The notes below the pieces were generated by a model. That model saw only the letters and a list, made by a program, of their open reading frames with translations, searched no databases and was not told the origin of the DNA. Made by a program: the position numbers and the translations under genes. 38,032 nucleotides of DNA from Nakamurella sp. (lineage in GTDB: Bacteria > Actinomycetota > Actinomycetes > Mycobacteriales > Nakamurellaceae), in assembly GCA_017848755.1 (NCBI GenBank), contig JAFIHI010000148.1:1-38032 (forward strand), given 5' to 3'. Positions 28,959-37,865 of this stretch are shown one piece after another; the stretch's first letter is position 1, and each line of letters begins with the position of its first letter.

Positions 28959-29237
28959 GTGGCGATCAGGTGGACCGACAGCGCCGACAAGCACGGGATC
29001 CCCCACGAAGATGCGTTGCACGCCGTTGCGAACGCCGTATACGAGGAGTACGCGTTCGACGAACCTCGTGTTCCGGGCCACGCCCGGCCGGACCTGTATA
29101 TCGGACCAGCGCGCGGCGGCGCGCCGCTTCTGGAGGTGATGCTCGAAGTGTTGAACCCGCGAGACCTGGTGATCTTCCATGTGATGATCGCCCGCGACAA
29201 TCACCTGCGACGGATGAAGGGTGATGGCGATGAGTAA
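28959..29237 (+). CDS. Putative toxin, BrnT-like, paired with RHH antitoxin
   Basis: The protein of 92 aa resembles BrnT-type RelE-fold proteins in layout: an N-terminal WTDSADKHGIPHEDALHAV helix (KHGI plus acidic/His residues) and a C-terminal strand-rich part, LYIGPARGGAPLLEVMLEVLNPRDLVIFHVMIARDNHLRRM. It is the first gene of a two-gene operon and overlaps the ribbon-helix-helix gene by 8 nt, the order of BrnTA. The start is GTG at 28959, placed at the predicted transcription start. Its activity as an RNase toxin is inferred, and similarity to characterised BrnT is weak. Confidence 0.65.
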   Translation: MAIRWTDSADKHGIPHEDALHAVANAVYEEYAFDEPRVPGHARPDLYIGPARGGAPLLEVMLEVLNPRDLVIFHVMIARDNHLRRMKGDGDE

Positions 29238-29580
29238 GACGACCGACTACGCGGAGCTCGCCGAGTGGGCGGAAAACGAGATGCAGCTGCGAGAGGGCTC
29301 GACTACGGCACGCCGCGGCCGCGCAGCTGCGGCCAAGGGCCGCGCCGCGCTGGAGGCGGCGCTCGGCGGGCCAGCCGCGGTCGAACGTGCCATTCGTGGT
29401 GGTCGCCCGCCGCTCGACCCGGATGCCAGACCCGGTCAGCATTCGCGCAGCCGCACCATCAGACTGACCACGGACCTCAACGACCGGCTCGACGCCCTCG
29501 CCACCGAACAGCACCGCAGGCCCAGCGACATCATGCGGGAAGCGCTGGCCGACTATCTGAAACGGCATCGCGCCAGCTGA
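29230..29580 (+). CDS. Ribbon-helix-helix (CopG-type) antitoxin
   Basis: This 116-aa protein has a C-terminal ribbon-helix-helix (residues of about 76-113: SRTIRLTTDLNDRLDALATEQHRRPSDIMREALADYLKRH) and an Ala/Arg-rich N-terminal region with RGRAAAAKGRAALEAALGG, probably the toxin-neutralising part. In most antitoxins the RHH domain is N-terminal, so the order is reversed here, as in BrnA-like proteins. ATG 29230 has GAAGG upstream. It overlaps the toxin stop and probably represses the operon through the palindrome at 28927-28943. Confidence 0.85.
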   Translation: MSKTTDYAELAEWAENEMQLREGSTTARRGRAAAAKGRAALEAALGGPAAVERAIRGGRPPLDPDARPGQHSRSRTIRLTTDLNDRLDALATEQHRRPSDIMREALADYLKRHRAS

Positions 29581-29610
29581 CGTGGGGTCGCTCGTGGCGC
29601 GGTCGGGGCG

Positions 29611-30891
29611 TCAATTCTCGGCGGACACTCGGTCCGGCTCGTCGAATCCGGCGAGATAACCCTGTGCATTGCGGCGCGGCTCCGGCGCGTAGACCACCGT
29701 CTGTGCCGGCGGTCGGGGTGTGGTCAATCCGACCGTGCGCTGCGCGAACATCGTCATACCCGCCCAGGTGACGGCGAGAAGCAGTGCGGCCCACCACCAC
29801 GAGGTCCAGTCGACGGGCGGGGTGTGCAGGTTCGCGCCGGCGGCGTGAGCGGCTCGCATCTCGTCGATCGACAGCTTCGCGAGATCGATCGGGGTGCCCT
29901 CCGCGACGGTCTGCAGCAGCAGCGCGCCGTAGCCGGCCGCCGTGACGAGCGCAGCACCCAGGGCCGCGCGCACATACGGATTTGCCGGGATCACGAACGC
30001 GAGATCGACCGCGAGACCTATGGCGAGCAGCCAGAACGGGGCCGACGACGGCGGGAAGATCGTGTAGTAGAGCACCGGCCAGATCAGCATGCGATAGGCG
30101 ACGTACGCCCCCGCGACGACGGTGGCGGTCCAGACCCGGCCGACGAGGATGCGCGTGAGAACCAGCACTGCGGCGCACAGGGCGATGGTCCACACCGGGT
30201 AGACCCACGCCGGGATGGGCAGCGAGAAATGCTGCACGGCAACGGCATCGACGGGATGGCCGATCTGCTTCGCGGCGAAAGCGAGCAGACTCGGCTCGGC
30301 GTAAGGCTTCCCGTCGAAGAAGGCGCTGATCGAGAGGATCCCGTACTCCTGCTGGTAGTTCGGGAAGAAGGCGTTCTCGAACATGAATGCGCCGAAGGCG
30401 GTGAGGCCGGCCGTGTACTGCCAGGCGAAGCGCCCGGCGCGCGGGTAGTTGATCCACCAGTTGCGCCACACGCCGGCGATCATGATCGCCGTCCCCGTAT
30501 AGAGCAGCATGTGCGACGGCGACCAGGACGTGATGTCCAATCCGTTGATGCGGTGGTTGATCACATCGATCGGACCGGCAATCACGAACACGATGGTGCC
30601 GGTTTGGATGATGCGCAGGCTCCGGCGATCCGCGCCGTACCCGGTGAACGTGTGCACGAGCACGAGAACGATCGCGATGCCGGTGCCGACGGTGTTGAGC
30701 AGGTGCGGCGGGGCGAAGTCGTCGCGGATCCATTTGAAATGCCAGGAGACGTCCCAGGAGGAGCCCAGCAGCTTGAATGCGAACGCGACCAGCCACCAGC
30801 GCAGCATCAGGACGGTAGCGGACTCGGGCGTCGGACGTCCCGGAACGCCGCGGGTCCAGTAGGTGCGCAGGAATGCGGCCAGGCGTTGCAT
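29611..30891 (-). CDS. Multipass membrane protein of unknown function
   Basis: This 426-aa protein has about ten transmembrane helices. Unusual conserved-looking polar residues lie within or next to them: DVSWHFKWI, APPHLLNTVGTG, DVINHRINGLDITSWSPSHMLLYTG and the VLYYTIFPPSSAPFW stretch. Several buried histidines suggest a metal, heme or quinone ligand, and copD lies nearby, but nothing more specific can be claimed. The hydrophilic C-terminus (about 45 aa) is cytoplasmic or disordered. ATG 30891 lies 8 nt after TAGACT, so the mRNA may be nearly leaderless; an in-frame TTG at 30900 is less likely. I know no characterised family match. Confidence 0.85.
   Translation of the reverse strand: MQRLAAFLRTYWTRGVPGRPTPESATVLMLRWWLVAFAFKLLGSSWDVSWHFKWIRDDFAPPHLLNTVGTGIAIVLVLVHTFTGYGADRRSLRIIQTGTIVFVIAGPIDVINHRINGLDITSWSPSHMLLYTGTAIMIAGVWRNWWINYPRAGRFAWQYTAGLTAFGAFMFENAFFPNYQQEYGILSISAFFDGKPYAEPSLLAFAAKQIGHPVDAVAVQHFSLPIPAWVYPVWTIALCAAVLVLTRILVGRVWTATVVAGAYVAYRMLIWPVLYYTIFPPSSAPFWLLAIGLAVDLAFVIPANPYVRAALGAALVTAAGYGALLLQTVAEGTPIDLAKLSIDEMRAAHAAGANLHTPPVDWTSWWWAALLLAVTWAGMTMFAQRTVGLTTPRPPAQTVVYAPEPRRNAQGYLAGFDEPDRVSAEN
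29746..29758 (-). repeat. Copy of dispersed TATGACGNNGTTC motif
   Basis: Exact core (plus strand GAACATCGTCATA then CCCGCC), inside the membrane-protein gene where it encodes part of its last hydrophobic segment (AGMTMFAQ). Confidence 0.6.
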
Positions 30892-30993
30892 GGGGCCCAA
30901 GTCTAGGCGATCGGGTGATCTTCGCTGGGGTTCGTGCGGCGTCGCGGGGCGGCGTCACCGAGCGGCGTTACCGGAGTCCCGGGACGGGGCCGG

Positions 30994-31467
30994 TCATCGC
31001 TCCCGGGCGGCGGCGTGCACCAATGGCCCTGTGCGGTAGGCGATCTCCTGCGTCAGCGAGATGACGGTGGACGTGCGCAGCACCGACTCGTCCGACACCA
31101 CCAGGTCGATCACGCGCTGCAGGTCGGTGTTGTCGCGGGCGACCAGCCGCACCCAGATGTCGGTGCCGCCGGTGACGGTGTGCGCCTCGATCACCTCGGG
31201 TATGCCGGTGAGGTGGGACACCACGGCGTCGCGGCCCTGATGCTGCGCGATCTCGAGGGAGAGGAAGGCCGTCACCGGGAAGCCGAGGGCGGACGGATCG
31301 ATCTGCGGTGCGAGGTCGTGGATCACGCCGGTACGCTGCAGCTTGTCGAGCCGCGCCTGCACGGTGCCGCGTGCCACGTGCAAACGGCGGGACGCCTCCA
31401 GGACGCCGACGCGTGGCTCGGCGGCGAGCAGGTCCAGCAAACGGACATCCAAGCTGTCGATCGGCAT
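30994..31467 (-). CDS. Lrp/AsnC regulator divergent from hppD
   Basis: This 157-aa protein has the N-terminal helix-turn-helix LDVRLLDLLAAEPRVGVLEASRRLHVARGTVQARLDKLQRTGVIHD and a RAM effector domain with HTVTGGTDIWVRLVARD. Length and architecture are standard. It is divergent from hppD across 162 bp, an arrangement common for tyrosine-catabolism genes in actinobacteria, so an aromatic amino acid or keto acid is the likely effector. The stop TGA is at 30994. Confidence 0.92.
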   Translation of the reverse strand: MPIDSLDVRLLDLLAAEPRVGVLEASRRLHVARGTVQARLDKLQRTGVIHDLAPQIDPSALGFPVTAFLSLEIAQHQGRDAVVSHLTGIPEVIEAHTVTGGTDIWVRLVARDNTDLQRVIDLVVSDESVLRTSTVISLTQEIAYRTGPLVHAAARER

Positions 31468-32877
<1,410 letters not shown>

Positions 32878-32892
32878 AATCGTTTATGATGG

Positions 32893-34161
32893 CTATGACG
32901 ATGTTCGTGGGCCGGGCCGTGCTTGCCCCGGTAAACCCGCGTCGGCGCGCGCCGGCAGGACAGTGCCGCTGACGGAGCCCAGCTCGATGCGCCCTCCCGA
33001 GATCGACGGCGCCGTCGCGACAATCGTGACGGTGTCGCCGTCTTCCAGGAATGTGCGGGTGGATCCGTCGGCCAGGCGCACCGGGTCCCGCCCGCCGCGC
33101 GACAGCTCGATGAACGAGCCCACCTGGTCCGCGGCCGGGCCGGAGATGGTGCCCGACGCGTAGAGATCGCCTGGCCGAACGGTGGCGCCGTTGATCGTGG
33201 TGTGCGCGAGCATCTGCGCGCCGGTGTAGTACATCGACGCGTACGGCGGCTTCGAGACCACCGTGCCGTTCCACTCGATTTCGAGCGAGATATCAAGCCC
33301 CCACGGCTCTTCCGGATCGTCGGCGAGATAGTCGAGCAGCGCCACCGTGCGCGGCGGGGGCGGGACGCGCGCCGACCCCAGGGCGGCCAGCGGGGTGATC
33401 CACGGCGAGATCGACGTGGCGAACGATTTGCCCAGGAATGGCCCCAGCGGCACGTACTCCCAGGCCTGGATGTCCCGCGCGCTCCAGTCGTTGAGCAGCG
33501 TGACGCCGAACACGGTGTCCGCGAAAGCCGCTGCGGGAACCGGGGTCCCGAGCTCCGAGCCGGTGCCCACCACGTACGCCAGCTCCGCCTCGATGTCGAG
33601 CCGCGCGGTCGGCCCGAAGGTGGGCCGGTCGTCGTCGGGTCCACGTCGCTGTCCGCACGGCCGGACGATCGGTGTCCCGGAGATCACGACCGTCTGCGAC
33701 CGGCCGTGGTACCCCACCGGCAGATGCTTCCAGTTCGGCAGCAGCGGTTCCGCGTCCGGGCGGAACAGCCGCCCCAGGTTCGAGGCGTGGTGCTCGCTCG
33801 CGTAGAAGTCGACGTAGTCGCCGACCCGGAACGGCATCTCCATGGTGACGGCATCGATCGGCAGCAGATTCGGCTCGACCATCGCCCGGTGCCCGGGGTC
33901 GGTGAGGACCGTGGTAAGCCAGTCGCGTGCAAAGGCCCAGACGCGCGGACCTGCCGCGAGAAACGGCTCCAGCGAAGGTTTGTGCCACAGCCCCGCGACG
34001 TTCATGCCCCCGGCCGCGGCGGCAGGCCCCGCGGAGAGCACGAACTCGCCGATGCGCACGCCGACGCTCGGCTCGGAGCCTTCGGCGCGGAACACGCCGA
34101 ACGGCAGGTGATCTGCACCGAACCCGGACCCGGCGGCGCCCGGCACCCAACTGGCTGTCAT
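32893..34161 (-). CDS. Fumarylacetoacetase
   Basis: This 422-aa enzyme hydrolyses fumarylacetoacetate to fumarate and acetoacetate. Metal and catalytic residues are all in place: Asp in GDYVDFYASEHHASN with the catalytic His, Glu-x-Glu in LDIEAELAYVVG, Asp in LLNDWSARDIQAWEYVPLGPFLGKSFATSISPW, and the Lys of GKSF. The start overlaps the upstream gene's stop as TGATG, so the two are coupled. The last residues (ARPGPRTSS) and the stop codon are encoded by a copy of the dispersed repeat: TCGTCATAG supplies Ser-Ser-stop. The repeat therefore sets the C-terminus. It converges on hppD with a 15 bp gap. Confidence 0.97.
   Translation of the reverse strand: MTASWVPGAAGSGFGADHLPFGVFRAEGSEPSVGVRIGEFVLSAGPAAAAGGMNVAGLWHKPSLEPFLAAGPRVWAFARDWLTTVLTDPGHRAMVEPNLLPIDAVTMEMPFRVGDYVDFYASEHHASNLGRLFRPDAEPLLPNWKHLPVGYHGRSQTVVISGTPIVRPCGQRRGPDDDRPTFGPTARLDIEAELAYVVGTGSELGTPVPAAAFADTVFGVTLLNDWSARDIQAWEYVPLGPFLGKSFATSISPWITPLAALGSARVPPPPRTVALLDYLADDPEEPWGLDISLEIEWNGTVVSKPPYASMYYTGAQMLAHTTINGATVRPGDLYASGTISGPAADQVGSFIELSRGGRDPVRLADGSTRTFLEDGDTVTIVATAPSISGGRIELGSVSGTVLPARADAGLPGQARPGPRTSS
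32894..32906 (+). repeat. Copy of dispersed TATGACGNNGTTC motif at gene end
   Basis: Exact core (TATGACGATGTTC then GTGGGCCGGGCC), lying between hppD and the fumarylacetoacetase gene and supplying the stop codon of the latter. A half-copy, TTATGATGG, precedes it. Confidence 0.7.
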
Positions 34162-35144
34162 CACGGCGTCCCTTCGGTGGGTATTGCTGTCGGACCGGTC
34201 GACGGCACCGGCGCGATTCGCGGAATCACGCCGAGGTCGGCGAGTTCCGCGAGCGGTTCGAGGACACCGCAACAGCCGAACGAGGCGAAGACCGACCGCA
34301 CGGCCAGTGCTTGGGCTCGCGTGAGCGACAGTGCTTCGGCCGCAAGGCGATCGGCGTCACGGCGCATCAGGGTGCGGACAAGTGCGCGGCCCGGAACGTC
34401 GTCATAGTCGGGTGTTCGGAGCGCGGCGTGGACCGCGGCGATGATGTTGAGGACACCGTATTGGCGGCTGCCGCCCGGGCCGTGCGGACCGGTGACAGCG
34501 TGGTGCAGCCCGGCGGTGAACTTGACGGGTAGCCGGAGGCGCGCTGCCGCGGCGATCACCGCGGCCAGCGCGTCGGCGGGCGGGGAGTCGGCCGGACCGG
34601 TGCCGCCGGTGCGGAACTTCCCGCGGACGTCCCGGCCGGTCGCCTCGCGAGCGGCGACGATCGATCGTAAGGCGAGATCTGGTGCTGTGTTGTCGATCTC
34701 GACGGAGATGTGCTGCGCTGCGGGAAGGGTCCCGGTGAGCGCGGCAACGGTGCCGGTCGCATCGGTCGCGCCCGCCGGCAGCGCGATCTCGACGCCGACC
34801 ACGCGCAACCCCGCGGTGTGCGCGAGACCGCTGACGGCGTCGCGCATGTCGGCAAGGCGATCTCCGCGCCGGTTGATCAGGACCACGTCGAAGGTGCCGT
34901 CGGGCTCGGCGTCACGGTCGATCAGCGGCGGGAGCTGGCGCCAGAGCGCCGAGCGCAGCAGGAACGGCCCGACGTAGCGGCTGGTCGCCGATCGCCGGAT
35001 GTCGCGGTGCCGGGCGACGGCGACGTCCAGCGGGGCCAGGCCGGGCGGAAAGATCGCCGCGTCGTCGATCAACCCGTCAAAGAGGACGTGGGAGAGAGCA
35101 CTACTGTCCGGTCTTCGGGAAGCAGGGTCGTCCGCACTGGACAC
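34161..35144 (-). CDS. Uncharacterised protein of the homogentisate cluster
   Basis: This 327-aa soluble protein has an opening VLFDGLIDDAAIFPPGLAPLDVAVARHRDIR and later RYVGPFLLR, GVEIALPAG, KFRTGGTG and LPVKFTAGLHHAV. The pattern recalls proteins of unknown function in Streptomyces and relatives, with alternating strands and helices like a TIM barrel. GTG 35144 is chosen because GGAGGT lies 7 nt upstream; an ATG-like start at 35186 lacks this. Its stop overlaps the start of the fumarylacetoacetase gene (TGATG), so the two are translated together and it probably acts in tyrosine catabolism. A copy of the dispersed repeat lies inside the gene. I cannot name a reaction. Confidence 0.8.
   Translation of the reverse strand: MSSADDPASRRPDSSALSHVLFDGLIDDAAIFPPGLAPLDVAVARHRDIRRSATSRYVGPFLLRSALWRQLPPLIDRDAEPDGTFDVVLINRRGDRLADMRDAVSGLAHTAGLRVVGVEIALPAGATDATGTVAALTGTLPAAQHISVEIDNTAPDLALRSIVAAREATGRDVRGKFRTGGTGPADSPPADALAAVIAAAARLRLPVKFTAGLHHAVTGPHGPGGSRQYGVLNIIAAVHAALRTPDYDDVPGRALVRTLMRRDADRLAAEALSLTRAQALAVRSVFASFGCCGVLEPLAELADLGVIPRIAPVPSTGPTAIPTEGTP
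34394..34406 (-). repeat. Copy of dispersed TATGACGNNGTTC motif
   Basis: Exact core (plus strand GAACGTCGTCATA then GTCGGG, preceded by CGGCCCG), inside the uncharacterised gene where it encodes PDYDDVPGR. Confidence 0.65.
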
Positions 35145-35317
35145 TCTGCCCACCTCCTGCCGGGATTCGCGCGGCGATCTGTTCAATCGTGGAACACTTT
35201 TAGTGACGTCTTGACACGTCCCCCAGCGTAGCGAATGGTCAATACAGGGAACACATCAGTTGATGCGATACCGCAGTTGATCAGATACCGCAGCACGCCC
35301 CGACGAGGGAGAGCGAC
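35145..35317. promoter_or_regulatory. Divergent control region of the fumarylacetoacetase operon and hmgA
   Basis: Contains two near-identical boxes, GCGATACCGCAG and AGATACCGCAG, about 17 bp apart (35268-35292), each close to a TTGAT, plus a CTTGACACG on the plus strand near 35210 that could be a -35 for hmgA. These are candidate binding sites for a tyrosine-catabolism regulator. Confidence 0.45.
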
Positions 35318-36559
35318 ATGGCCTACTACCGCAGCGTCGGCGAGATCCCGCCGAAACGTCACACCCAGTTCCGGGCGCCGGACGGAACGCTCTACGCCGA
35401 GGAGCTGATGGGGGAGGAGGGCTTCTCCTCCGATTCCTCCCTGCTGTACCACCGGCGCAACACCTCGGCCATGGTCGACGCGCGCGTCTGGGACCTGCCG
35501 GACCTGGCGACGACGCCGAACCATCCGCTGAAGCCACGGCACCTCAAGCTGCACGACCTGTTCCCGGGGTCTGCGCCCGGTGCCGGAATCGACGCGGTGA
35601 CGGGTCGCCGGCTGGTGCTCGGCAATGGCGACGTGCGCATCGGCTACGTGGTGTGCGACACGCCAAGCCCGTTGTACCGCAACGCGATCGGTGACGAGTG
35701 CGTGTTCGTCGAGGCTGGTGCGGCGACCGTCGAAACCGTCTTCGGCGCGCTGACCGCGCGGCAGGGTGACTATGTGCTGATCCCGCGGGCGACAGTGCAC
35801 CGGTGGGTGCCGGACACCTCGGACCCCGCGGTCGGACCGCTGCGGCTGTACGTGATCGAGGGCAACAGCCATATCGGTCCGCCCAAGCGGTATCTGTCGA
35901 GATTCGGCCAGCTGCTGGAACATTCGCCGTACTGCGAGCGCGATCTGCACGGGCCTGCCGAGCCGCTGCTCGCGGCGGAGGCGGACGCCGAGTCGGATAC
36001 CGAGGTGTACGTCAAGCACCGGGGCAACGGCCCGTCCGGCGTGGTCGGGTCGATCGTCGTGTCGCCGCACCACCCGTTCGACGTGGTCGGCTGGGACGGC
36101 TGCCTCTACCCGTACACGTTCAACGTCGCGGATTTCGAGCCCATCACTGGGCGGATCCACCAGCCGCCGCCGGTGCACCAGGTGTTCGAGGGGTGGGGCT
36201 TCGTGGTGTGCAACTTCGTGCCGCGGAAGGTCGACTACCACCCGCTGTCGATCCCGGTGCCGTACTACCACTCCAACGTCGACTCGGACGAGATCATGTT
36301 CTACGTCGACGGAGACTACGAGGCGCGCAAGGGGTCTGGGATCGGCAAAGGGTCGATCAGCGTGCATCCCGGGGGGCACTCGCACGGTCCGCAGCCGGGC
36401 GCCGTGGAGGGTGCGATCGGCAAGCATTACTTCGACGAGCTGGCCGTGATGATCGATACCTTCCGCCCGCTGGAGCTCGGCGAGGGCGGTCTCGCGGCGG
36501 ACGACGGGCGCTATGCGTGGTCGTGGTCCGGGCGCGGCCCGGGAGGGCCTATCGGCTGA
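35318..36559 (+). CDS. hmgA: Homogentisate 1,2-dioxygenase
   Basis: This 413-aa Fe(II) enzyme opens the homogentisate ring to maleylacetoacetate. Iron ligands of the family are visible: His and Glu in YYHSNVDSDEIMFY and His in SVHPGGHSHGPQPG. The cupin core VLIPRATVHRW and PFDVVGWDGCLYPYTFNVADFEPITGR also fit. GAGGGAGAG precedes the ATG. It is divergent from the fumarylacetoacetase operon. A maleylacetoacetate isomerase gene, needed between this step and fumarylacetoacetase, is not in the window. Confidence 0.97.
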   Translation: MAYYRSVGEIPPKRHTQFRAPDGTLYAEELMGEEGFSSDSSLLYHRRNTSAMVDARVWDLPDLATTPNHPLKPRHLKLHDLFPGSAPGAGIDAVTGRRLVLGNGDVRIGYVVCDTPSPLYRNAIGDECVFVEAGAATVETVFGALTARQGDYVLIPRATVHRWVPDTSDPAVGPLRLYVIEGNSHIGPPKRYLSRFGQLLEHSPYCERDLHGPAEPLLAAEADAESDTEVYVKHRGNGPSGVVGSIVVSPHHPFDVVGWDGCLYPYTFNVADFEPITGRIHQPPPVHQVFEGWGFVVCNFVPRKVDYHPLSIPVPYYHSNVDSDEIMFYVDGDYEARKGSGIGKGSISVHPGGHSHGPQPGAVEGAIGKHYFDELAVMIDTFRPLELGEGGLAADDGRYAWSWSGRGPGGPIG

Positions 36560-36625
36560 GCCGGAACATGCCCCCACCGAGTGCGCCCCGCCGGGCCATC
36601 ACGGTGAGACACGCGCCCGGGCAAC

Positions 36626-36638
36626 GAAAGTCGTCATA
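36626..36638 (-). repeat. Near copy of dispersed motif downstream of tyrA
   Basis: Plus strand GAAAGTCGTCATA then CTCGAT, one mismatch from the core, beginning 5 bp after the tyrA stop (minus strand) and preceded by CGCGCCCGGG. Confidence 0.55.
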
Positions 36639-36643
36639 CTCGA

Positions 36644-37639
36644 TCATTCGTCGCGTGGGTACATCGCTTCGACGGACAGCCGGCCTCCGGCGCCGGAGAC
36701 GCCCGTCACGTAGCCGCCGACGGCGCCGACCGACAACAGCTGGTCGACCAGGTCGCCTCCGGTCAAGGTGAACGGTTCGAGGTCGTCGAAGCGGCGGGCG
36801 AGTGCCGTGCGGGCCTCGTAGCCCTGCGACGTGATCTTGGCGAGCGACCCGCTGGAGGCGAGCGATCCGCGCGCGACCCCCAACTGCGCGAGGGCCTCGT
36901 CCATGGCCTCGATCAGGTGCTCGGCGTTCGACTCGCACATGGCGCGCACCAGCTCGGGGCGGGTGGCAGCGACCCGGGTGCCGTCCGCGAACGAGCCCGC
37001 CGCGAGGGACAGCGCGAGCGGCCCGCCCATCGCGCCGACCTGCGCGAGCGCGGCGGCCATGAGGTGCGGCAGATGCGAGATGCGCGCCGCGGCGTCGTCG
37101 TGCGCGTCCGCCTCACAGGGCACCACGCGCGACCCGATCGTCAGCGCCAGGCCGGCGATGGGCGCCCACAGGTCGGCGTCGCTGTCCTCGTCGAGGGTGG
37201 TGACCCAAGTCCGGTCGGCGAACAGACCCGCGGAGCCGGCGGCCCAGCCGGAGTGCTCGGTGCCCGTCATCGGGTGCGAGCCGATGTACCGTGCGCGCGG
37301 CGCGAGGGCCGCAACCTCCACTGCCACAGGGCTTTTCACGCCGGCGACGTCGGTGAGCCTGGTGGCCGGCGCCGTCTCGTCGATCGCACGCAGCAGCGAC
37401 GGGAGGGCCGTGACCGGCGCGGCCAGCACCACCAGGGCGTCGGTCTCGGTTGCGCGGCGCAGCGCGGATTCCAGGCCTTCCGCCACGGTGAACCCGTCGG
37501 CGGCGGCTGCGGCGCGGGTGTCCCGGCCGGGCGACCAGCCGAAGACCGGGACGTGCGGCGCGGCGGCGCGCATCAGGGAACCGCCGATCAGGCCCATCCC
37601 CAGCACGCACACCGCGGGGGGGAGTGGTGTGTCCGACAT
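36644..37639 (-). CDS. tyrA: Prephenate dehydrogenase
   Basis: This 331-aa enzyme oxidises prephenate to 4-hydroxyphenylpyruvate for tyrosine synthesis, the same compound HppD consumes. The N-terminal Rossmann fold shows VCVLGMGLIGGSLMRAA. The substrate region has YIGSHPMTGTEHSGW with the catalytic His, and the helical domain has DAHDDAAARISHLPHLMAAALA. There is no ACT domain. GGAGG lies 6 nt before the ATG. It is divergent from a tRNA-adenosine-deaminase-associated gene, as I recall for M. tuberculosis Rv3754/Rv3753c. Confidence 0.95.
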   Translation of the reverse strand: MSDTPLPPAVCVLGMGLIGGSLMRAAAPHVPVFGWSPGRDTRAAAAADGFTVAEGLESALRRATETDALVVLAAPVTALPSLLRAIDETAPATRLTDVAGVKSPVAVEVAALAPRARYIGSHPMTGTEHSGWAAGSAGLFADRTWVTTLDEDSDADLWAPIAGLALTIGSRVVPCEADAHDDAAARISHLPHLMAAALAQVGAMGGPLALSLAAGSFADGTRVAATRPELVRAMCESNAEHLIEAMDEALAQLGVARGSLASSGSLAKITSQGYEARTALARRFDDLEPFTLTGGDLVDQLLSVGAVGGYVTGVSGAGGRLSVEAMYPRDE

Positions 37640-37666
37640 TCGGTGCCTCCGTGGTGGGTGGTGCGG

Positions 37667-37698
37667 GGTGTCTGGGTGTCTGGGTGTCTGGGTGCTGG
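37667..37698 (+). repeat. Octanucleotide tandem repeat upstream of tyrA
   Basis: Three perfect copies of GGTGTCTG followed by an imperfect fourth (GGTGCTGG), 28 bp upstream of the tyrA start. Length changes here could alter tyrA promoter spacing. Confidence 0.7.
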
Positions 37699-37865
37699 TG
37701 GTTGGCGCTGCGCCCGGCGGGTCGGTGCGCTGGGCGGTGAGCCGCGCCTCGATCATTCCTGTTTCACCCGTCCAGTGCAGCATCGGCGCGCCCGGAATCC
37801 CGCGCGGCAGGGCAGGATTCGTGCGCACGTAGCAGGACGCGCGCCGCTGCCGTACCGTTGCCACC

